Assembly: GCA_016191285.1 (NCBI GenBank)
Contig: JACPPA010000002.1
Coordinates: 140,815-204,814, forward strand
Direction: 5' to 3'
Length of the DNA: 64,000 nucleotides
From: Gammaproteobacteria bacterium
GTDB lineage: Bacteria; Pseudomonadota; Gammaproteobacteria; Ga0077536
A program made the position numbers and the translations under genes. A model generated the notes under the pieces. That model worked only from the letters and a program-made list of their open reading frames with translations. It was not told the origin of the DNA and made no database searches. Positions 9,166 to 17,977 of the stretch are shown here, one piece after another. Within the stretch, counting starts at the first letter, position 1. Each line of letters begins with the position of its first letter.

Positions 9166-10212
9166 TTAATGTATTTGCTTAGAAGCGACGAGATTTTTCA
9201 GACGATGGCCATACCACGCCAGCGTCTTGCGTTGAGACGATGACAACGAGCACCAAACAAAGCCCTTCCAATTCAGCCAATCCAAGGGGCGTTGAGACAA
9301 CGCCGTGCAAAAAAATGCTCGGGCCTTGTCAAAATCCTGTTCTTGCCACGTATACCACGTGCCTGCGGCATAATTTAGCGCAGCAAGACGGCGGTTCACG
9401 ATGCGAGGACCAATCGCTAATCTCGCGGCTGGATCGATTGCAAGCACGGATTCCAACGACTGCAACTCGCGCACGGTCATCTTGAACAAATCATGGCTAA
9501 CGTTGCTAGCGTGGATCCGATAACTGGCCAACGTTTCGGGAATGAATCCAAACTGGAAACGCCGCGCAAGCCTTAACCACAACTCGTAATCATCGGCCCC
9601 TGAGAGGTTTTCGTTGAGTGCGCCAACCTGTTCCAGACTGCACTTGCGCACCAACACAGTCAGAACCGCTATCCGGTTCCTCCGGAACAATTCCGCAAAG
9701 CAATCACCACTCAAAGGTGCTATCCAGTCTTTAGGATTGGTTATCTCCTTACCTGTCTGATCGATATAGCCCTGATAGCTATGCACCAAAGCAACCTCCG
9801 GATGCTCAGCCAGATAGCGCACTTGACGCTCGAGTTTGTGCGGCATCCAGACATCGTCCTGATCCAGGAAACTTATCAGCTCACCCGCTGCGGAATTAAT
9901 CGCGGTGTTTCTCGCAGCAGCCACCCCTCTGTTTTCTTTTCTGATATACCGAATGTTAGGTAGCGAAAGATAAGGCGCCACCTTGTCATGACTGTCATCC
10001 TGCGATCCATCGTCGACGATTACGACTTCGAAGTTTGTGTAGGTCTGAGCCAGAGCCGACTCGATTGCGGCGACGACATATCGCTCGCCGTTGAAGACGG
10101 GCATAACGATGCTGACTTTCGGGTAGTACCGCTCTATAGACTGTTGCATATTCTTGGTTTGTTCCTGGGCGTATGCATAACGATTCCACCGCGATGTAAC
10201 GTAGGTCTGCAC
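9166..10212 (-). CDS. Glycosyltransferase family 2
   Basis: A 348-residue GT-A enzyme; the start may instead be the internal ATG at 10149, since the first 21 residues precede the conserved strand VSIVMPVFNGERYV. It shows VVIVDDGSQDDS, RGVAAARNTAI and SFLDQDDVWMPHKLE, the nucleotide-sugar/metal (DXD-type) motifs. The C-terminal ~100 residues are helical. Predicted cytoplasmic, acting on a lipid-linked glycan. Located 13 bp upstream of the GT4 gene. Confidence 0.85.
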   Translation of the reverse strand: MQTYVTSRWNRYAYAQEQTKNMQQSIERYYPKVSIVMPVFNGERYVVAAIESALAQTYTNFEVVIVDDGSQDDSHDKVAPYLSLPNIRYIRKENRGVAAARNTAINSAAGELISFLDQDDVWMPHKLERQVRYLAEHPEVALVHSYQGYIDQTGKEITNPKDWIAPLSGDCFAELFRRNRIAVLTVLVRKCSLEQVGALNENLSGADDYELWLRLARRFQFGFIPETLASYRIHASNVSHDLFKMTVRELQSLESVLAIDPAARLAIGPRIVNRRLAALNYAAGTWYTWQEQDFDKARAFFCTALSQRPLDWLNWKGFVWCSLSSSQRKTLAWYGHRLKNLVASKQIH

Positions 10213-10306
10213 ATCTACGGTGGTAGCATTAGATAGCGTCGTGGGTATTATCGCGGCTGAATGGCTAGGCGCTTGATATCGTAGACCTTAATGTGTCCTG
10301 TTTTGA

Positions 10307-11320
10307 TCATCGCGGTCGACGCCATATTTCAGCAAACCGTTCTAACAAACTATTCTTTGTACGAGTCGATCGTTCTAGAGTGGGATAACGGATGAGGAGT
10401 TCTTTCCACTCCTGAAGTAATTTAGGATTTGGGGTAGATGTGCGGTTCGCGGCGTCTATTGCGATCCACCGCGCTCCGGCTAATTTTTTGTTCAGCATGG
10501 CCTTTAGGTCCACCGGAGGATCGCGCCGCCGCATAGCTTTCCTCACCGGTTCGAATGCCGGGTTGTGCACGTATTCGTACATAAGCAACAAGCCGTCCAG
10601 GGTGAGTCTGTATTGCCGCTCGGCAAAGTTGTAGGCGCTAGTGGAACCAGCATGGACCCGAAAGCTGGCGAGGGTTTTAGGTAGGTACGTGAAGCCATGA
10701 TGGGCTGCCAAACGTACCCAGTACTCCGTATCGCAGATCTGGGCCAGTTCTGAATTGAACAGGCCGTGCCGCTCAAAAGCCTCGCGACGAATCAACGTTG
10801 CCGTGGGCTCACCAAAAAAATTTACGCCGAACAAGTCAATGGCGGTGGCACTTACAGCGCCAGATGCGACATAAGTGACACCCGTCCCGAACACTCGCTC
10901 AGGATCCGGATGCTGTTCGTAATATCGGCGCGTCACCTCGGGGGTGCCGTTCTCAAATATAAACGCCCGGCGACATACGATGAGCCAGGAGTCCGGCGTG
11001 CTCGCGGTCAGCATCTCCTCCACGCATGTCGGAGCAATCAGATCGTCCTGGAAGACGAACTTGATCCACTCGCCGCGCGCTAGTTCGATGCATCGATTCC
11101 AGTTACCCACCAGACCAAGATTGTTTTTGTTGCGGATCAGTCGGATTCGCTGATCGCTGGCCGCGTAACGCTCAAGAATTTCAAAGGTGGTATCTGTCGA
11201 CCCGTCATCCACCATCAGTATCTCAATATCTTTGTATGTCTGGCTCAATACGCTGTCCAAACAGGCTTCAAGATATCGGGTACCGTTATATGTGGGGATG
11301 CAAATGCTGACGATTGGCAT
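10307..11320 (-). CDS. Glycosyltransferase family 2 (paralogue 1)
   Basis: A 337-residue GT2 enzyme starting MPIVSICIPTYNGTRYLEACLDS, with MVDDGSTDTT and GEWIKFVFQDDLIAPTC as donor/metal motifs. The following gene upstream (11396-12418) has the same GEWIK-x-VFQDDL-x-AP-x-C block and overall plan, so the two probably arose by tandem duplication and divergence. Acceptor and donor are not predictable. Confidence 0.85.
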   Translation of the reverse strand: MPIVSICIPTYNGTRYLEACLDSVLSQTYKDIEILMVDDGSTDTTFEILERYAASDQRIRLIRNKNNLGLVGNWNRCIELARGEWIKFVFQDDLIAPTCVEEMLTASTPDSWLIVCRRAFIFENGTPEVTRRYYEQHPDPERVFGTGVTYVASGAVSATAIDLFGVNFFGEPTATLIRREAFERHGLFNSELAQICDTEYWVRLAAHHGFTYLPKTLASFRVHAGSTSAYNFAERQYRLTLDGLLLMYEYVHNPAFEPVRKAMRRRDPPVDLKAMLNKKLAGARWIAIDAANRTSTPNPKLLQEWKELLIRYPTLERSTRTKNSLLERFAEIWRRPR

Positions 11321-11395
11321 TATTGAGCCTTACGAACGCGCCACTGCACTGGACTGAGATATGGCAGCCATGACGAATACCAAAGAGGAACCAAT

Positions 11396-12418
11396 CTATC
11401 TAGCAATATATTTTTTTATGCGGGTAAGCAGGCTCGGATCTGTCTCTTTTGTTTTAGGCAACAACTTGGTTATGTGGGGATGGTATTGGCAGAAGTTCTC
11501 CCACTCCGTAAGGAGCGTGGAATCGTTGTGGCTGTTCTTGGCATGGATGGCAAGCCACCGTACATCTTGGGCTACTTGCACTAGTTTTGGAATGGGGTCA
11601 ATTGGCGGGTCGACTCTTGCGGCATGTGCCCGGAGAGTGGCGTATTGATCAGAAAAAGCAAGGGTGTTGCACAGTAACACTCTCTCTAGCTCTGCCCGGT
11701 ACTGGCGTGCACTGCGGATGATCCCACTCATGGATGCTTCGTGGATGCGGAAGGTTGCAAGTATCTCCGGTACGATGGTTAAGCCTTCGTGGCTACCAAC
11801 ACGAATCCAGCATTCCATATCAGCGAATGTCGCAATATCAGGATTGAACTGGCCGTACTGCTCGAAACAATCCCTATGTATCAGCATTGAAGTTGGCTCG
11901 CCTACGAAGTTCTTCTGCCAGCGTGCCAGTACCGCATGACAAAAGGTTGTAGCATCTACTCGATTATGTTCACCGAATACCGATTTGAGGTCAGGCATGG
12001 CCAGATATTCGTCCCGCACTTGGTGGGGTGTATCCGGCGAGAAAAGAAAGTCTTTCCAGCAAGCCACAAAGCAACTTTCTGCATTTGTGGTTTCCAACAT
12101 GCGTTCAAGACACTTAGGCGCCAGTAGATCATCTTGAAAAACGTACTTAATCCATTCTCCGTGTGAATGTTCGATGCATCGGTTGTAATTTCCGGCACCG
12201 CCAAGCCCAGAATGTGTCTTGTATTCAAAAATCTGAATACGTGGGTCGTCGTCGGCGTGCTGTGCTGCAATTGCTATTGTTGCATCTGTTGAGTTGTCAT
12301 CGACGATAACGATTTCGAAATCACTGAAACTTTGACTGCGAACGCTGCGTAGACAATCATCCAAAAATGCCGCGCCATTGAATGTTGGAATGCAGACGCT
12401 TACGGCAGGGGCTGGCAT
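11396..12418 (-). CDS. Glycosyltransferase family 2 (paralogue 2)
   Basis: A 340-residue GT2 enzyme: VSVCIPTFNGAAFLDD, VIVDDNSTDAT, GEWIKYVFQDDLLAPKC. The start codon overlaps the stop of the upstream aminotransferase gene by one base (TAATG), so the two are translationally coupled. Paralogous to the 10307-11320 gene. Confidence 0.85.
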   Translation of the reverse strand: MPAPAVSVCIPTFNGAAFLDDCLRSVRSQSFSDFEIVIVDDNSTDATIAIAAQHADDDPRIQIFEYKTHSGLGGAGNYNRCIEHSHGEWIKYVFQDDLLAPKCLERMLETTNAESCFVACWKDFLFSPDTPHQVRDEYLAMPDLKSVFGEHNRVDATTFCHAVLARWQKNFVGEPTSMLIHRDCFEQYGQFNPDIATFADMECWIRVGSHEGLTIVPEILATFRIHEASMSGIIRSARQYRAELERVLLCNTLAFSDQYATLRAHAARVDPPIDPIPKLVQVAQDVRWLAIHAKNSHNDSTLLTEWENFCQYHPHITKLLPKTKETDPSLLTRIKKYIAR

Positions 12419-13620
12419 TATTTACCTCCCCGTTCCGCATGGGTACGCACTGCGGGCGCATTGGCGATGGCGGAATACAGAATATCGCCGATGGAGTCGA
12501 CATCCCTGGAATTAACAGCGGTACCGGTGGGGAGTACCAGCACCCGGTCGGCTAAGGCTTCCGTGTCCGGTAGTAGCAACCGGGCGTGTGGAAAGAAGGA
12601 GCGGTAAGGCTCCATGCGATGACAGCCTGGATAGAAATAACGTCGGGCGATGACGTTCTCTGCATGCAGAACTCTGATCAGTTCGTCACGACTGAGGCCG
12701 GTCTGGGACTCGTTCACTTCCACCACGACGTATTGGTAGTTGTTTCGTTCGCTGTCGTCGTACCGTACCAGCTTAAGTCCAGGCAAATCCGCACAGGATG
12801 CGACGTAAGTTTCGTGGTTGGCCCGGTTGGTGGCGATGAAGTTGTCCATGCTCTCAAGGGACGTGAGAGCCATAACAGCCGATGCTTCGCTCATCTTGCC
12901 GTTGGTGCCGATATAGACGACGTTGTCGTAGCCACTGAATCCAAAATTCTTCATCAAGCGGATTTTCGCCGCTAGTGCATCGTCGTTGGTAGTGACCGCC
13001 CCACCCTCGAAAGCGTTAAAAAACTTGGTGGCATGAAAACTAAACACTTCAACGTCGCCGAAATTGCCGATGTGGCGCCCATCGGTGGTACAGCCAAAGG
13101 CATGGGCGGCATCGAACAAGAGCTTGAGCTGGTGTCGCTGTGCGATTTCGGCGAGCGCCGTAGTGTCGCAGGGGCGCCCCCATACATGCACACCGATGAT
13201 GCCCGTAGTACGGGGTGTGATGAGTTCTTCTATACGACGTGGATCAAGATTATGGGTCGCTGGGTCAACGTCGCAGAACACAGGGGTGATCTCTTGCCAT
13301 TGCAGGGCATGGGCGGTGGCAATAAAAGTAAAAGATGGGATGATCACCTCGCCCTTCAATTCCAACGCACGAATGGCAATTTCCAGAGCTATTGTCGCGT
13401 TGCACATGGCGATGCAATGCTTCACGCTCATCATCTTTTCCAGTTCCCGCTCCAGTTCCTGCACGTAGGGTCCGTTGTTGGTAAGCCAGCGGCGGTCGAG
13501 CATATCGTTGAGTCGTGCCATTAGACGTTCTCGGTCGCCGATGTTGGGACGCCCCACATATAGGGGTTCGGCGAACGCCGGGGCGGCACCGAGAATGGCG
13601 AGGGGTCTGGTATTGTTCAT
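12418..13620 (-). CDS. DegT/DnrJ/EryC1/StrS sugar aminotransferase
   Basis: PLP-dependent aminotransferase of about 400 residues that would convert a keto-sugar nucleotide into an amino sugar for the surface glycan. The start chosen is ATG 13620 (MNNTRPLAILG), whose ATGA overlaps the stop of the acetyltransferase gene; a longer frame to 13752 lies inside that gene. Motifs: NATIALEIAIRAL (phosphate site), PSFTFIATAHA, LFDAAHAFG, and SFHATKFFNAFEGGAV containing the PLP lysine. The adjacent N-acyltransferase is the usual next enzyme. Confidence 0.88.
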   Translation of the reverse strand: MNNTRPLAILGAAPAFAEPLYVGRPNIGDRERLMARLNDMLDRRWLTNNGPYVQELERELEKMMSVKHCIAMCNATIALEIAIRALELKGEVIIPSFTFIATAHALQWQEITPVFCDVDPATHNLDPRRIEELITPRTTGIIGVHVWGRPCDTTALAEIAQRHQLKLLFDAAHAFGCTTDGRHIGNFGDVEVFSFHATKFFNAFEGGAVTTNDDALAAKIRLMKNFGFSGYDNVVYIGTNGKMSEASAVMALTSLESMDNFIATNRANHETYVASCADLPGLKLVRYDDSERNNYQYVVVEVNESQTGLSRDELIRVLHAENVIARRYFYPGCHRMEPYRSFFPHARLLLPDTEALADRVLVLPTGTAVNSRDVDSIGDILYSAIANAPAVRTHAERGGK

Positions 13621-14270
13621 TCGTTCACTTTCCTGATAACACGGGCTGGTACTCCGTAGGCCAGCATGTCTGCTGGAATATCCCGCACCACGGCGGCACC
13701 AGCTCCGATGAAGGCATCTGAGCCTATGCGGACACGGTCGCTCACACAGCAACCAATGCCAATCCAGGCGCGTTCTCCCACCTGTACTCTACCGGCTAAA
13801 TGTACACCCGGGCCAATGTGGGCAGCCGCGCCAATTTCGCATTCATGGTCTACGGTGGCCCCGGTGTTGACGATGACGTTTGCGCCTAACCGGCTACCCG
13901 AATTAATCGCGGCCTGGGCCGCCACCACGCAGCCAGCGCCGATTTGAACGGTGCCGGCAATACAGGCTCGCGGGTGAATTGCGCTGACCAACGTAAAACC
14001 TGCGTTGACGAGCATTTCAGCGATTCGTGCGCGTGTTGAACAGTGACCAATTGCCACGATGGCGTGAGCCACGCCGTCGGCGCGCAAGGCCGACAGTTTG
14101 CTGGAACCGCCAAGGATGGAGGCTCCAGCAAATTTCGCGCCGTGGCGTTCGTGATTCACATCATCGAGGAATCCTACGATACGGTACTGGTTCATCTGGC
14201 CAAGTATATCGGCCACTACTAGGGCATGGCCTCCAGCACCGAACACGACGATAGGAGGTTTGTTGGTCAC
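13617..14270 (-). CDS. NeuD/PglD-like sugar acetyltransferase
   Basis: A 217-residue protein with an N-terminal Rossmann-like segment (VVFGAGGHALVVADIL) and a C-terminal left-handed beta-helix of hexapeptide repeats (IGAGCVV, IGPGVHL, IGIGCCV, IGAGAAVV). This is the plan of NeuD/PglD/PerB acetyltransferases that N-acetylate an amino-sugar nucleotide. It overlaps the following aminotransferase by ATGA, so aminotransfer and acetylation are probably consecutive steps. Confidence 0.87.
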   Translation of the reverse strand: MTNKPPIVVFGAGGHALVVADILGQMNQYRIVGFLDDVNHERHGAKFAGASILGGSSKLSALRADGVAHAIVAIGHCSTRARIAEMLVNAGFTLVSAIHPRACIAGTVQIGAGCVVAAQAAINSGSRLGANVIVNTGATVDHECEIGAAAHIGPGVHLAGRVQVGERAWIGIGCCVSDRVRIGSDAFIGAGAAVVRDIPADMLAYGVPARVIRKVNE

Positions 14271-14280
14271 AGGATGGATT

Positions 14281-15531
14281 TCAGTCGCGGCAACGGGTCA
14301 TTGGTGGCGCTGTTAATGGGTCGACCTCAAATCGGCTCTTCATATAAAAAAGTCCCATTTCCTGTTGGCGGGTGATGAGGTGGTCATCCGAAAAGACCTG
14401 GAAAGAGAAAAGATTTTCCCCATAAAATGATTCGCGTCCTTCTGGGTTCCCTATCCATGCGCGCATTGAGTAAACGCCTGGTAGAAGGGTCATGGACTCG
14501 AAATGCAGTTCGACAGAATGCTCTCCAGGTTCAAAATCACGCGCATCCTGTATGTTGTTATTGGCAGTCAAATACACAAAATCAGTTGTATGCGCACCGA
14601 TGAGGAAACAAATGCGTTCGAGGGGCTTATTAATCGTGAATTGAACGCGTATGTGGAAGGGTGAGAGAAAATCAATCCGATCCACGGATTGGCCACGCTC
14701 ATCGTAAAATACCATGTGCTTAAACGTTAACTCATCTGACGTTCTGGATTTTCCACTACTCGCATTCGAAGCATCTGATTTGATTTTCTTGTTGCTGTAA
14801 TCGAAGAAGAGATTACTAACTTCGGTTGGATCACCGTCTGCCACGGTGTGACCATGATCCAACATAATGACTCTGCCGCAGAGGCGCTCTAATTGCCTGA
14901 TGTTGTGCGAAACGATCAGCACCGTTTTCCCCTGCCGCTTGATTAGATCCTCCATCCGGTCAAAGCACTTCCGTTGAAACGCCAGGTCCCCCACCGCCAG
15001 TACTTCGTCGACAATTAAAATATCGGATTCCATGCTGGTCGCTATGGAAAACCCCAGACGCACTTGCATGCCCGAGCTGTAACGTTTGATTGGGGTGTCG
15101 ATGAATTCTTCTAGTTCGGCGAAGGCGACAATGTCATCGAACTTGCGCTGTATTTCTGCTTTGGAGATGCCGAGAATGGCGCCGTTGAGGTAGATGTTCT
15201 CGCGTCCGGTGAGGTCCCCGACCAGGCCGGCGCCCACTTCGATCAGTGGCGCCATCTTACCTTTTACAATGATGCTGCCGCTGGAAGGTTTCGAAATATT
15301 GGCCAGCAGCTTGAGCAGCGTGCTCTTGCCGGCGCCGTTGTGACCGATGATGCCCAGCACTTCGCCTTGCTCCACTTTGAAATCAACATCATCCAGCGCC
15401 TTAAACGGGGCGCGTTCTTCAACCGGTTGACCGGTGAGCCTTCGCCACTGGTTGAGCGCAGTGGTTTTCAAGCTCTGCAGTTGGCCGAGCCGGTATTCCT
15501 TGGTAACGTGATTGACTTCGATGATGGGCAT
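14281..15531 (-). CDS. wzt: O-antigen ABC exporter ATPase (Wzt-type)
   Basis: A 416-residue ATPase. The nucleotide-binding domain (about 1-235) has Walker A GHNGAGKST, signature YSSGMQVRLGFS, Walker B DILIVDEV and the switch H in VSHN. The C-terminal ~165 residues form a beta-rich Wzt_C-type domain, which in known systems recognises the glycan end. Its partner permease gene wzm lies 7.8 kb upstream at 23337-24185, an unusual separation caused by an inserted TA/repeat island. The region before the start (ACCAACCGCC-ATG) has no clear Shine-Dalgarno sequence. Confidence 0.9.
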   Translation of the reverse strand: MPIIEVNHVTKEYRLGQLQSLKTTALNQWRRLTGQPVEERAPFKALDDVDFKVEQGEVLGIIGHNGAGKSTLLKLLANISKPSSGSIIVKGKMAPLIEVGAGLVGDLTGRENIYLNGAILGISKAEIQRKFDDIVAFAELEEFIDTPIKRYSSGMQVRLGFSIATSMESDILIVDEVLAVGDLAFQRKCFDRMEDLIKRQGKTVLIVSHNIRQLERLCGRVIMLDHGHTVADGDPTEVSNLFFDYSNKKIKSDASNASSGKSRTSDELTFKHMVFYDERGQSVDRIDFLSPFHIRVQFTINKPLERICFLIGAHTTDFVYLTANNNIQDARDFEPGEHSVELHFESMTLLPGVYSMRAWIGNPEGRESFYGENLFSFQVFSDDHLITRQQEMGLFYMKSRFEVDPLTAPPMTRCRD

Positions 15532-15616
15532 GGCGGTTGGTTATTAACGAATTGGGGTTAGGGGGTGGTCGGCAGTGGGCGGGGCTGATTCCCTTTTCCG
15601 ATTTTCATGCTGCTTG

Positions 15617-15832
15617 TTACTGCCTGACATCCAACTCGACACCTGCTTCCAGTGCTTCCGCCGCGTGTTCTAGCAAGCGCCCGGCGACGGTATCATCAAG
15701 GTATTCTTCCCCGCAGTTTGTACAGACTTGGGCGGGCGCGTGCTTGAATACCAAAGTGGCTTGCCCGCGTTCAAGGGTAACGGTGGCAATTCCTTCGCGG
15801 GTTTCTCCCTGGTTGCAGATAAGGCATTTCAT
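15617..15832 (-). CDS. YgiT/MqsA-type zinc-finger antitoxin
   Basis: About 71 residues from ATG 15832 (MKCLICNQGE). Two CxxC pairs (CLIC and CTNC) give the YgiT-type zinc finger seen in MqsA-like proteins and in antitoxins paired with DUF4258 toxins. The DUF4258 gene normally lies just upstream; here its remnant is at 15954-16070, separated by an R1 repeat copy. Probably a relic antitoxin, intact in itself. Confidence 0.8.
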   Translation of the reverse strand: MKCLICNQGETREGIATVTLERGQATLVFKHAPAQVCTNCGEEYLDDTVAGRLLEHAAEALEAGVELDVRQ

Positions 15833-15844
15833 GTCGGTTTCCAA

Positions 15845-15953
15845 TGGCACTTACTTAAACGCGGTTTACGCCGTCACCCCGTGCGCCGAGCACTAAGTCC
15901 AGCGTGCAATGAATCCATTATTTGACTGGATTCCGGCGTCCGCCGGAATGACG
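15845..15953. repeat. R1 repeat copy (R1b), truncated at right
   Basis: Starts TGGCACTTACTTAAACGCGG and contains the conserved body with CTGGATTCCGGCGTCCGCC, but lacks the TAAGTGCC right end. It abuts the 3' side of the DUF4258 remnant, replacing that gene's last third. Confidence 0.75.
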
Positions 15954-16070
15954 AAGCGCCAAGCTTGAATAGGGCACATCATCTGGATAGTCCTGAATCA
16001 CTTCCCCCCGATTAATAGCGGCGCTTACGTCAGCCTCTACAATGCCACGTTCAAACATTCGTTTGATGGC
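15954..16070 (-). pseudogene. DUF4258 toxin remnant, cut at both ends
   Basis: The segment AIKRMFERGIVEADVSAAI, followed by GEVIQDYPDDVPYSSLAL, is the centre of a DUF4258 protein (consensus RM-x-ERGI ... GEVI-x-Y-x-DD-x-P). The frame then runs into the R1b repeat (RHSGGRRNPVK, stop 15918). On the 5' side it runs into a 10-base poly-A tract and the GTGGGAGCGGCTTTAGCCGCG-type repeat tail. Without its ends it is unlikely to be active. The neighbouring zinc-finger gene is its expected antitoxin. Confidence 0.7.
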
Positions 16071-16119
16071 GTTTTTTTTTTCAATAAATGCGCTCAATAG
16101 AGTCAGGCAACAATTCTTC

Positions 16120-16300
16120 CTTTTTTCGCGGCTGAAGCCGCTCCCACAAAAGAGTTCGAGACAATCAATGGGGTCAGACACCAATGGCACTTACTTAAAC
16201 GCGGTTTACGCCGTCACCCCGTGCTCCGAGCACTAAGTCCAGTATGCAATGAATCTATCGTTTCACTGGATTCCGGCGTTCGCCGGAATGACGAAGCGCC
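16120..16300. repeat. Repeat tail fragment plus R1 copy (R1c)
   Basis: From about 16120 comes a CGCGGCTGAAGCCGCTCCCAC tail fragment, then the junction motif CAATGGGGTCAGACACC (16176ff.). R1c runs from 16185 (TGGCACTTACTTAAACGCGG) to about 16300. Its right end is missing; the sequence passes directly into a VapC start codon region. Confidence 0.75.
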
Positions 16301-16325
16301 AAGCATGAGTGTCAAGCAGGATCAT
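16263..16325 (-). pseudogene. VapC (PIN-domain) toxin start, cut after 8 codons
   Basis: The ATG overlaps the antitoxin stop as ATGA and the reading begins MILLDTHA, the canonical N-terminus of PIN-domain VapC ribonucleases with the first metal-binding Asp. The next codons belong to the R1c repeat (WRFVIPANAGIQ, then stop). About 120 residues of toxin are missing, so this toxin is dead while its antitoxin remains. Confidence 0.75.
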
Positions 16326-16558
16326 CGCAACGCTTCCCAGTCTTCCTCAGGACACGCTGGTGTGATGAGGTCGTCGTGCAAGATGACTGTGCCAGCGAGA
16401 CGGGGGCTGGGTTTTAGGCGCGCGACCGGTTCAGGCGCCGCAAGCTGGTCATCCGCCGGGAACACGATCACTTCTAACCGCCTGCTGTCCAGACCTGGCG
16501 GAAGATCGATTATAAGCTGGTGATTAATTGGTTCGGCAATGAAACGTAGCGCTTCCAT
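16322..16558 (-). CDS. VapB-type antitoxin (orphan)
   Basis: About 78 residues from ATG 16558 (MEALRFIAEPI), which has GAGGA about 7 bases upstream; ATG 16576 is an alternative. The pattern EVIVFPADD ... LAGTVILHDD ... EEDWEALR resembles small antitoxins that precede PIN-domain VapC genes. The stop codon overlaps the truncated vapC start (16325), confirming the pair. The antitoxin is intact, its toxin is not. Confidence 0.7.
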   Translation of the reverse strand: MEALRFIAEPINHQLIIDLPPGLDSRRLEVIVFPADDQLAAPEPVARLKPSPRLAGTVILHDDLITPACPEEDWEALR

Positions 16559-16607
16559 ACGGTTGTCCTCACTCATGGTGGTCAGTGGCGAATCCAAGGC
16601 CAACAAA

Positions 16608-16721
16608 TCAAATGGCAATCAATGGAGTTGCAATCAAAAGAACAGGCCGGGGTTTACCCGAAGACAGGTCGGTGTTAGGGAACCGTAAAATTGCCACTTG
16701 CCCTGGACGGATCACCACCAT
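16608..16721 (-). pseudogene. PemK/MazF toxin N-terminal fragment
   Basis: Reads MVVIRPGQVAILRFPNTDL followed by SSGKPRPVLLIA, the beta1-beta2 region of MazF/PemK endoribonucleases (consensus GDI...PFxxTDLSGxKxRPxLVL). It ends at codon 37, where the coding sequence meets a CAATCAATGGA junction. Full MazF proteins are about 105-115 residues. The start is ATG 16721 or GTG 16715, the latter giving a GTGA overlap with the upstream antitoxin gene. Confidence 0.7.
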
Positions 16722-16924
16722 TTCTCCTTCATATCCTCATTCCGATACTCAGGCCACACTTCGCCTTCTAAACCACGCAACGCAGCAGCCATGGATAACT
16801 CAGACCAGCCAGCGTTTTCTTTTTGAAGTTTATGCGCCAAGTACTCGACAAAATTGAGCACTTCTCTCTGCACCGTTTCGGGTAGGGCGCTTGTTTCCTC
16901 ATAAATGCGATCGACCGTCTTCAT
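16712..16924 (-). CDS. DUF2281-type antitoxin (orphan)
   Basis: 70 residues, MKTVDRIYEETSALPETVQ, then VLNFVEYLAHKL, typical of DUF2281 antitoxins: a helical N-terminus and a short tail ending KEKWW. A GGAGG lies just before the ATG. The gene overlaps a PemK/MazF toxin that is cut to about 30 residues (16608-16721). Confidence 0.75.
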   Translation of the reverse strand: MKTVDRIYEETSALPETVQREVLNFVEYLAHKLQKENAGWSELSMAAALRGLEGEVWPEYRNEDMKEKWW

Positions 16925-16955
16925 ACCATACCTCCACTATTCTCAATCAATGGGG

Positions 16956-17087
16956 TCAGCGACCAATTCTCGGTTTTGCTGGCCCTGTTGGTGCCGATAA
17001 GACCGCTCGGCCTTGATGCACATAGTCTTCGATACGCAAGATGCAATCGTAGATATGCCGGATGTAAACGGACGGATCTTTGTTCAC
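16956..17087 (-). pseudogene. HepT toxin N-terminal fragment
   Basis: From GTG 17087, overlapping the mntA stop as GTGA, the frame reads VNKDPSVYIRHIYDCILRIE, then DYVHQGRAV. This matches the first helix of HepT/DUF86 HEPN ribonucleases. After about 30 residues it diverges and stops at 16956 inside a CAATGGGGTCAG junction motif. The RX4-6H active site normally found near the HepT C-terminus is absent, so it cannot be an active RNase. Confidence 0.75.
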
Positions 17088-17374
17088 AGGGCTATCGCTT
17101 CGCCAAGAATGCTGTCTCGTAGATAGGGATTGATTCCCTTTTCAGTCAGGACCTCCGCCGGCCGATTCAACATGGCCTCTAATTCCTGCTGGAAACCTAC
17201 TAAATCCAGCAGGCTACAGGATTCTTCCATGTCGATTAAAAAATCGATGTCGCTCTGCGCGGTGTCTTCCGCTCTGGCAACTGATCCAAAAACCCGAATG
17301 TTGTGCACGCCATGAAGGCTCGCCAAGCGTTCGATCTCTGGCTTACGGGAACGAAGTGTTTCAAGTGTACTCAT
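17084..17374 (-). CDS. MntA-like minimal nucleotidyltransferase (antitoxin)
   Basis: A 96-residue nucleotidyltransferase with the pol-beta core motif GSVARAEDTAQSDIDFLID (GS-x9-DxD). In MntA-HepT systems the enzyme neutralises HepT by adenylylation. The gene is complete and followed with GTGA overlap by the hepT fragment, so it is probably a surviving antitoxin with no functional target here. Confidence 0.82.
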   Translation of the reverse strand: MSTLETLRSRKPEIERLASLHGVHNIRVFGSVARAEDTAQSDIDFLIDMEESCSLLDLVGFQQELEAMLNRPAEVLTEKGINPYLRDSILGEAIAL

Positions 17375-17442
17375 GGTAAGGGGTGCTTATCCGAATATTG
17401 ATCAACTTTGGGTACATGCAATGGGGTCAGACCAGACATCAA

Positions 17443-17716
17443 TGGTACCTATTTAAACGCGGTTTACGTCGTTGCCCTGTGCGCCGAGCACTAAGTCCAG
17501 TTAAAAATGAATTCATTGTTTTACTGGATTCCGGCGTTCGCCGGAATGACGAAGGGGCAAGGTTGTGGATCTTTCTTGGCATTTCAGCGTAGGTTAAGTG
17601 CCGTTCGGGTCAGGCGCCAATGCGCGTTTTTCGCGGCTAAAGCCGCTCCCACATAAAGAGTGTTCGAGACGGGGTCCGCGCACTGGCGGCGAGGTCGTCC
17701 GGGCCGAGGGCTTGAA
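17443..17716. repeat. R1 copy (R1d) plus composite tail
   Basis: R1d spans 17443-17602 with both ends (TGGTACCTATTTAA ... TTAAGTGCC). The junction motif CAATGGGGTCAG precedes it. The shared tail follows: GTTCGGGTCAGGCG, TCGCGGCTAAAGCCGCTCCC, then CGGGGTCCGCGCACTGGCGG and CCGAGGGCTTGAAGC. The same order recurs at 19163-19500 and 23004-23340, where the tail continues into a wzt 5' fragment. Confidence 0.8.
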
Positions 17717-17752
17717 GCGTTTAAAGGACACACGTTTCGCCTCGCCACGATG

Positions 17753-17977
17753 TCACAGTAGGCCCATCAGTTCTTCTATGGTAAGGCCCGCTTGCTTGAT
17801 GATGGCGCGAAGGGTGCCTTTTGCAATTTCGTCATGGTCGGGAATCACGAGACGGCGATGAGGCGCTTCAACCTGCCGGAGCACGATGTGACTTCCTTTT
17901 TGGCGGTCTTTCTCAAAGCCGATCTTTGCCGGGGCTGCCACGACTTTACGACCCGAAACTTGAGGTAGGCTGCTCAC
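17753..17977 (-). CDS. hicA: HicA mRNA interferase toxin
   Basis: 74 residues from GTG 17977, which overlaps the hicB stop (GTGA). The dsRBD-like HicA fold is evident: SLPQVSGRKVVAA, then the catalytic-His motif KGSHIVLRQ, then VIPDHDEIAKGTLRAIIKQAG. HicA cleaves mRNA. This toxin appears complete, unlike most others in the island. Confidence 0.88.
   Translation of the reverse strand: MSSLPQVSGRKVVAAPAKIGFEKDRQKGSHIVLRQVEAPHRRLVIPDHDEIAKGTLRAIIKQAGLTIEELMGLL

Noticed and set aside
17084-17374. Aminoglycoside resistance nucleotidyltransferase
   Set aside because: At 96 residues with a hepT start overlapping its stop it fits the MntA antitoxin type, not resistance enzymes.
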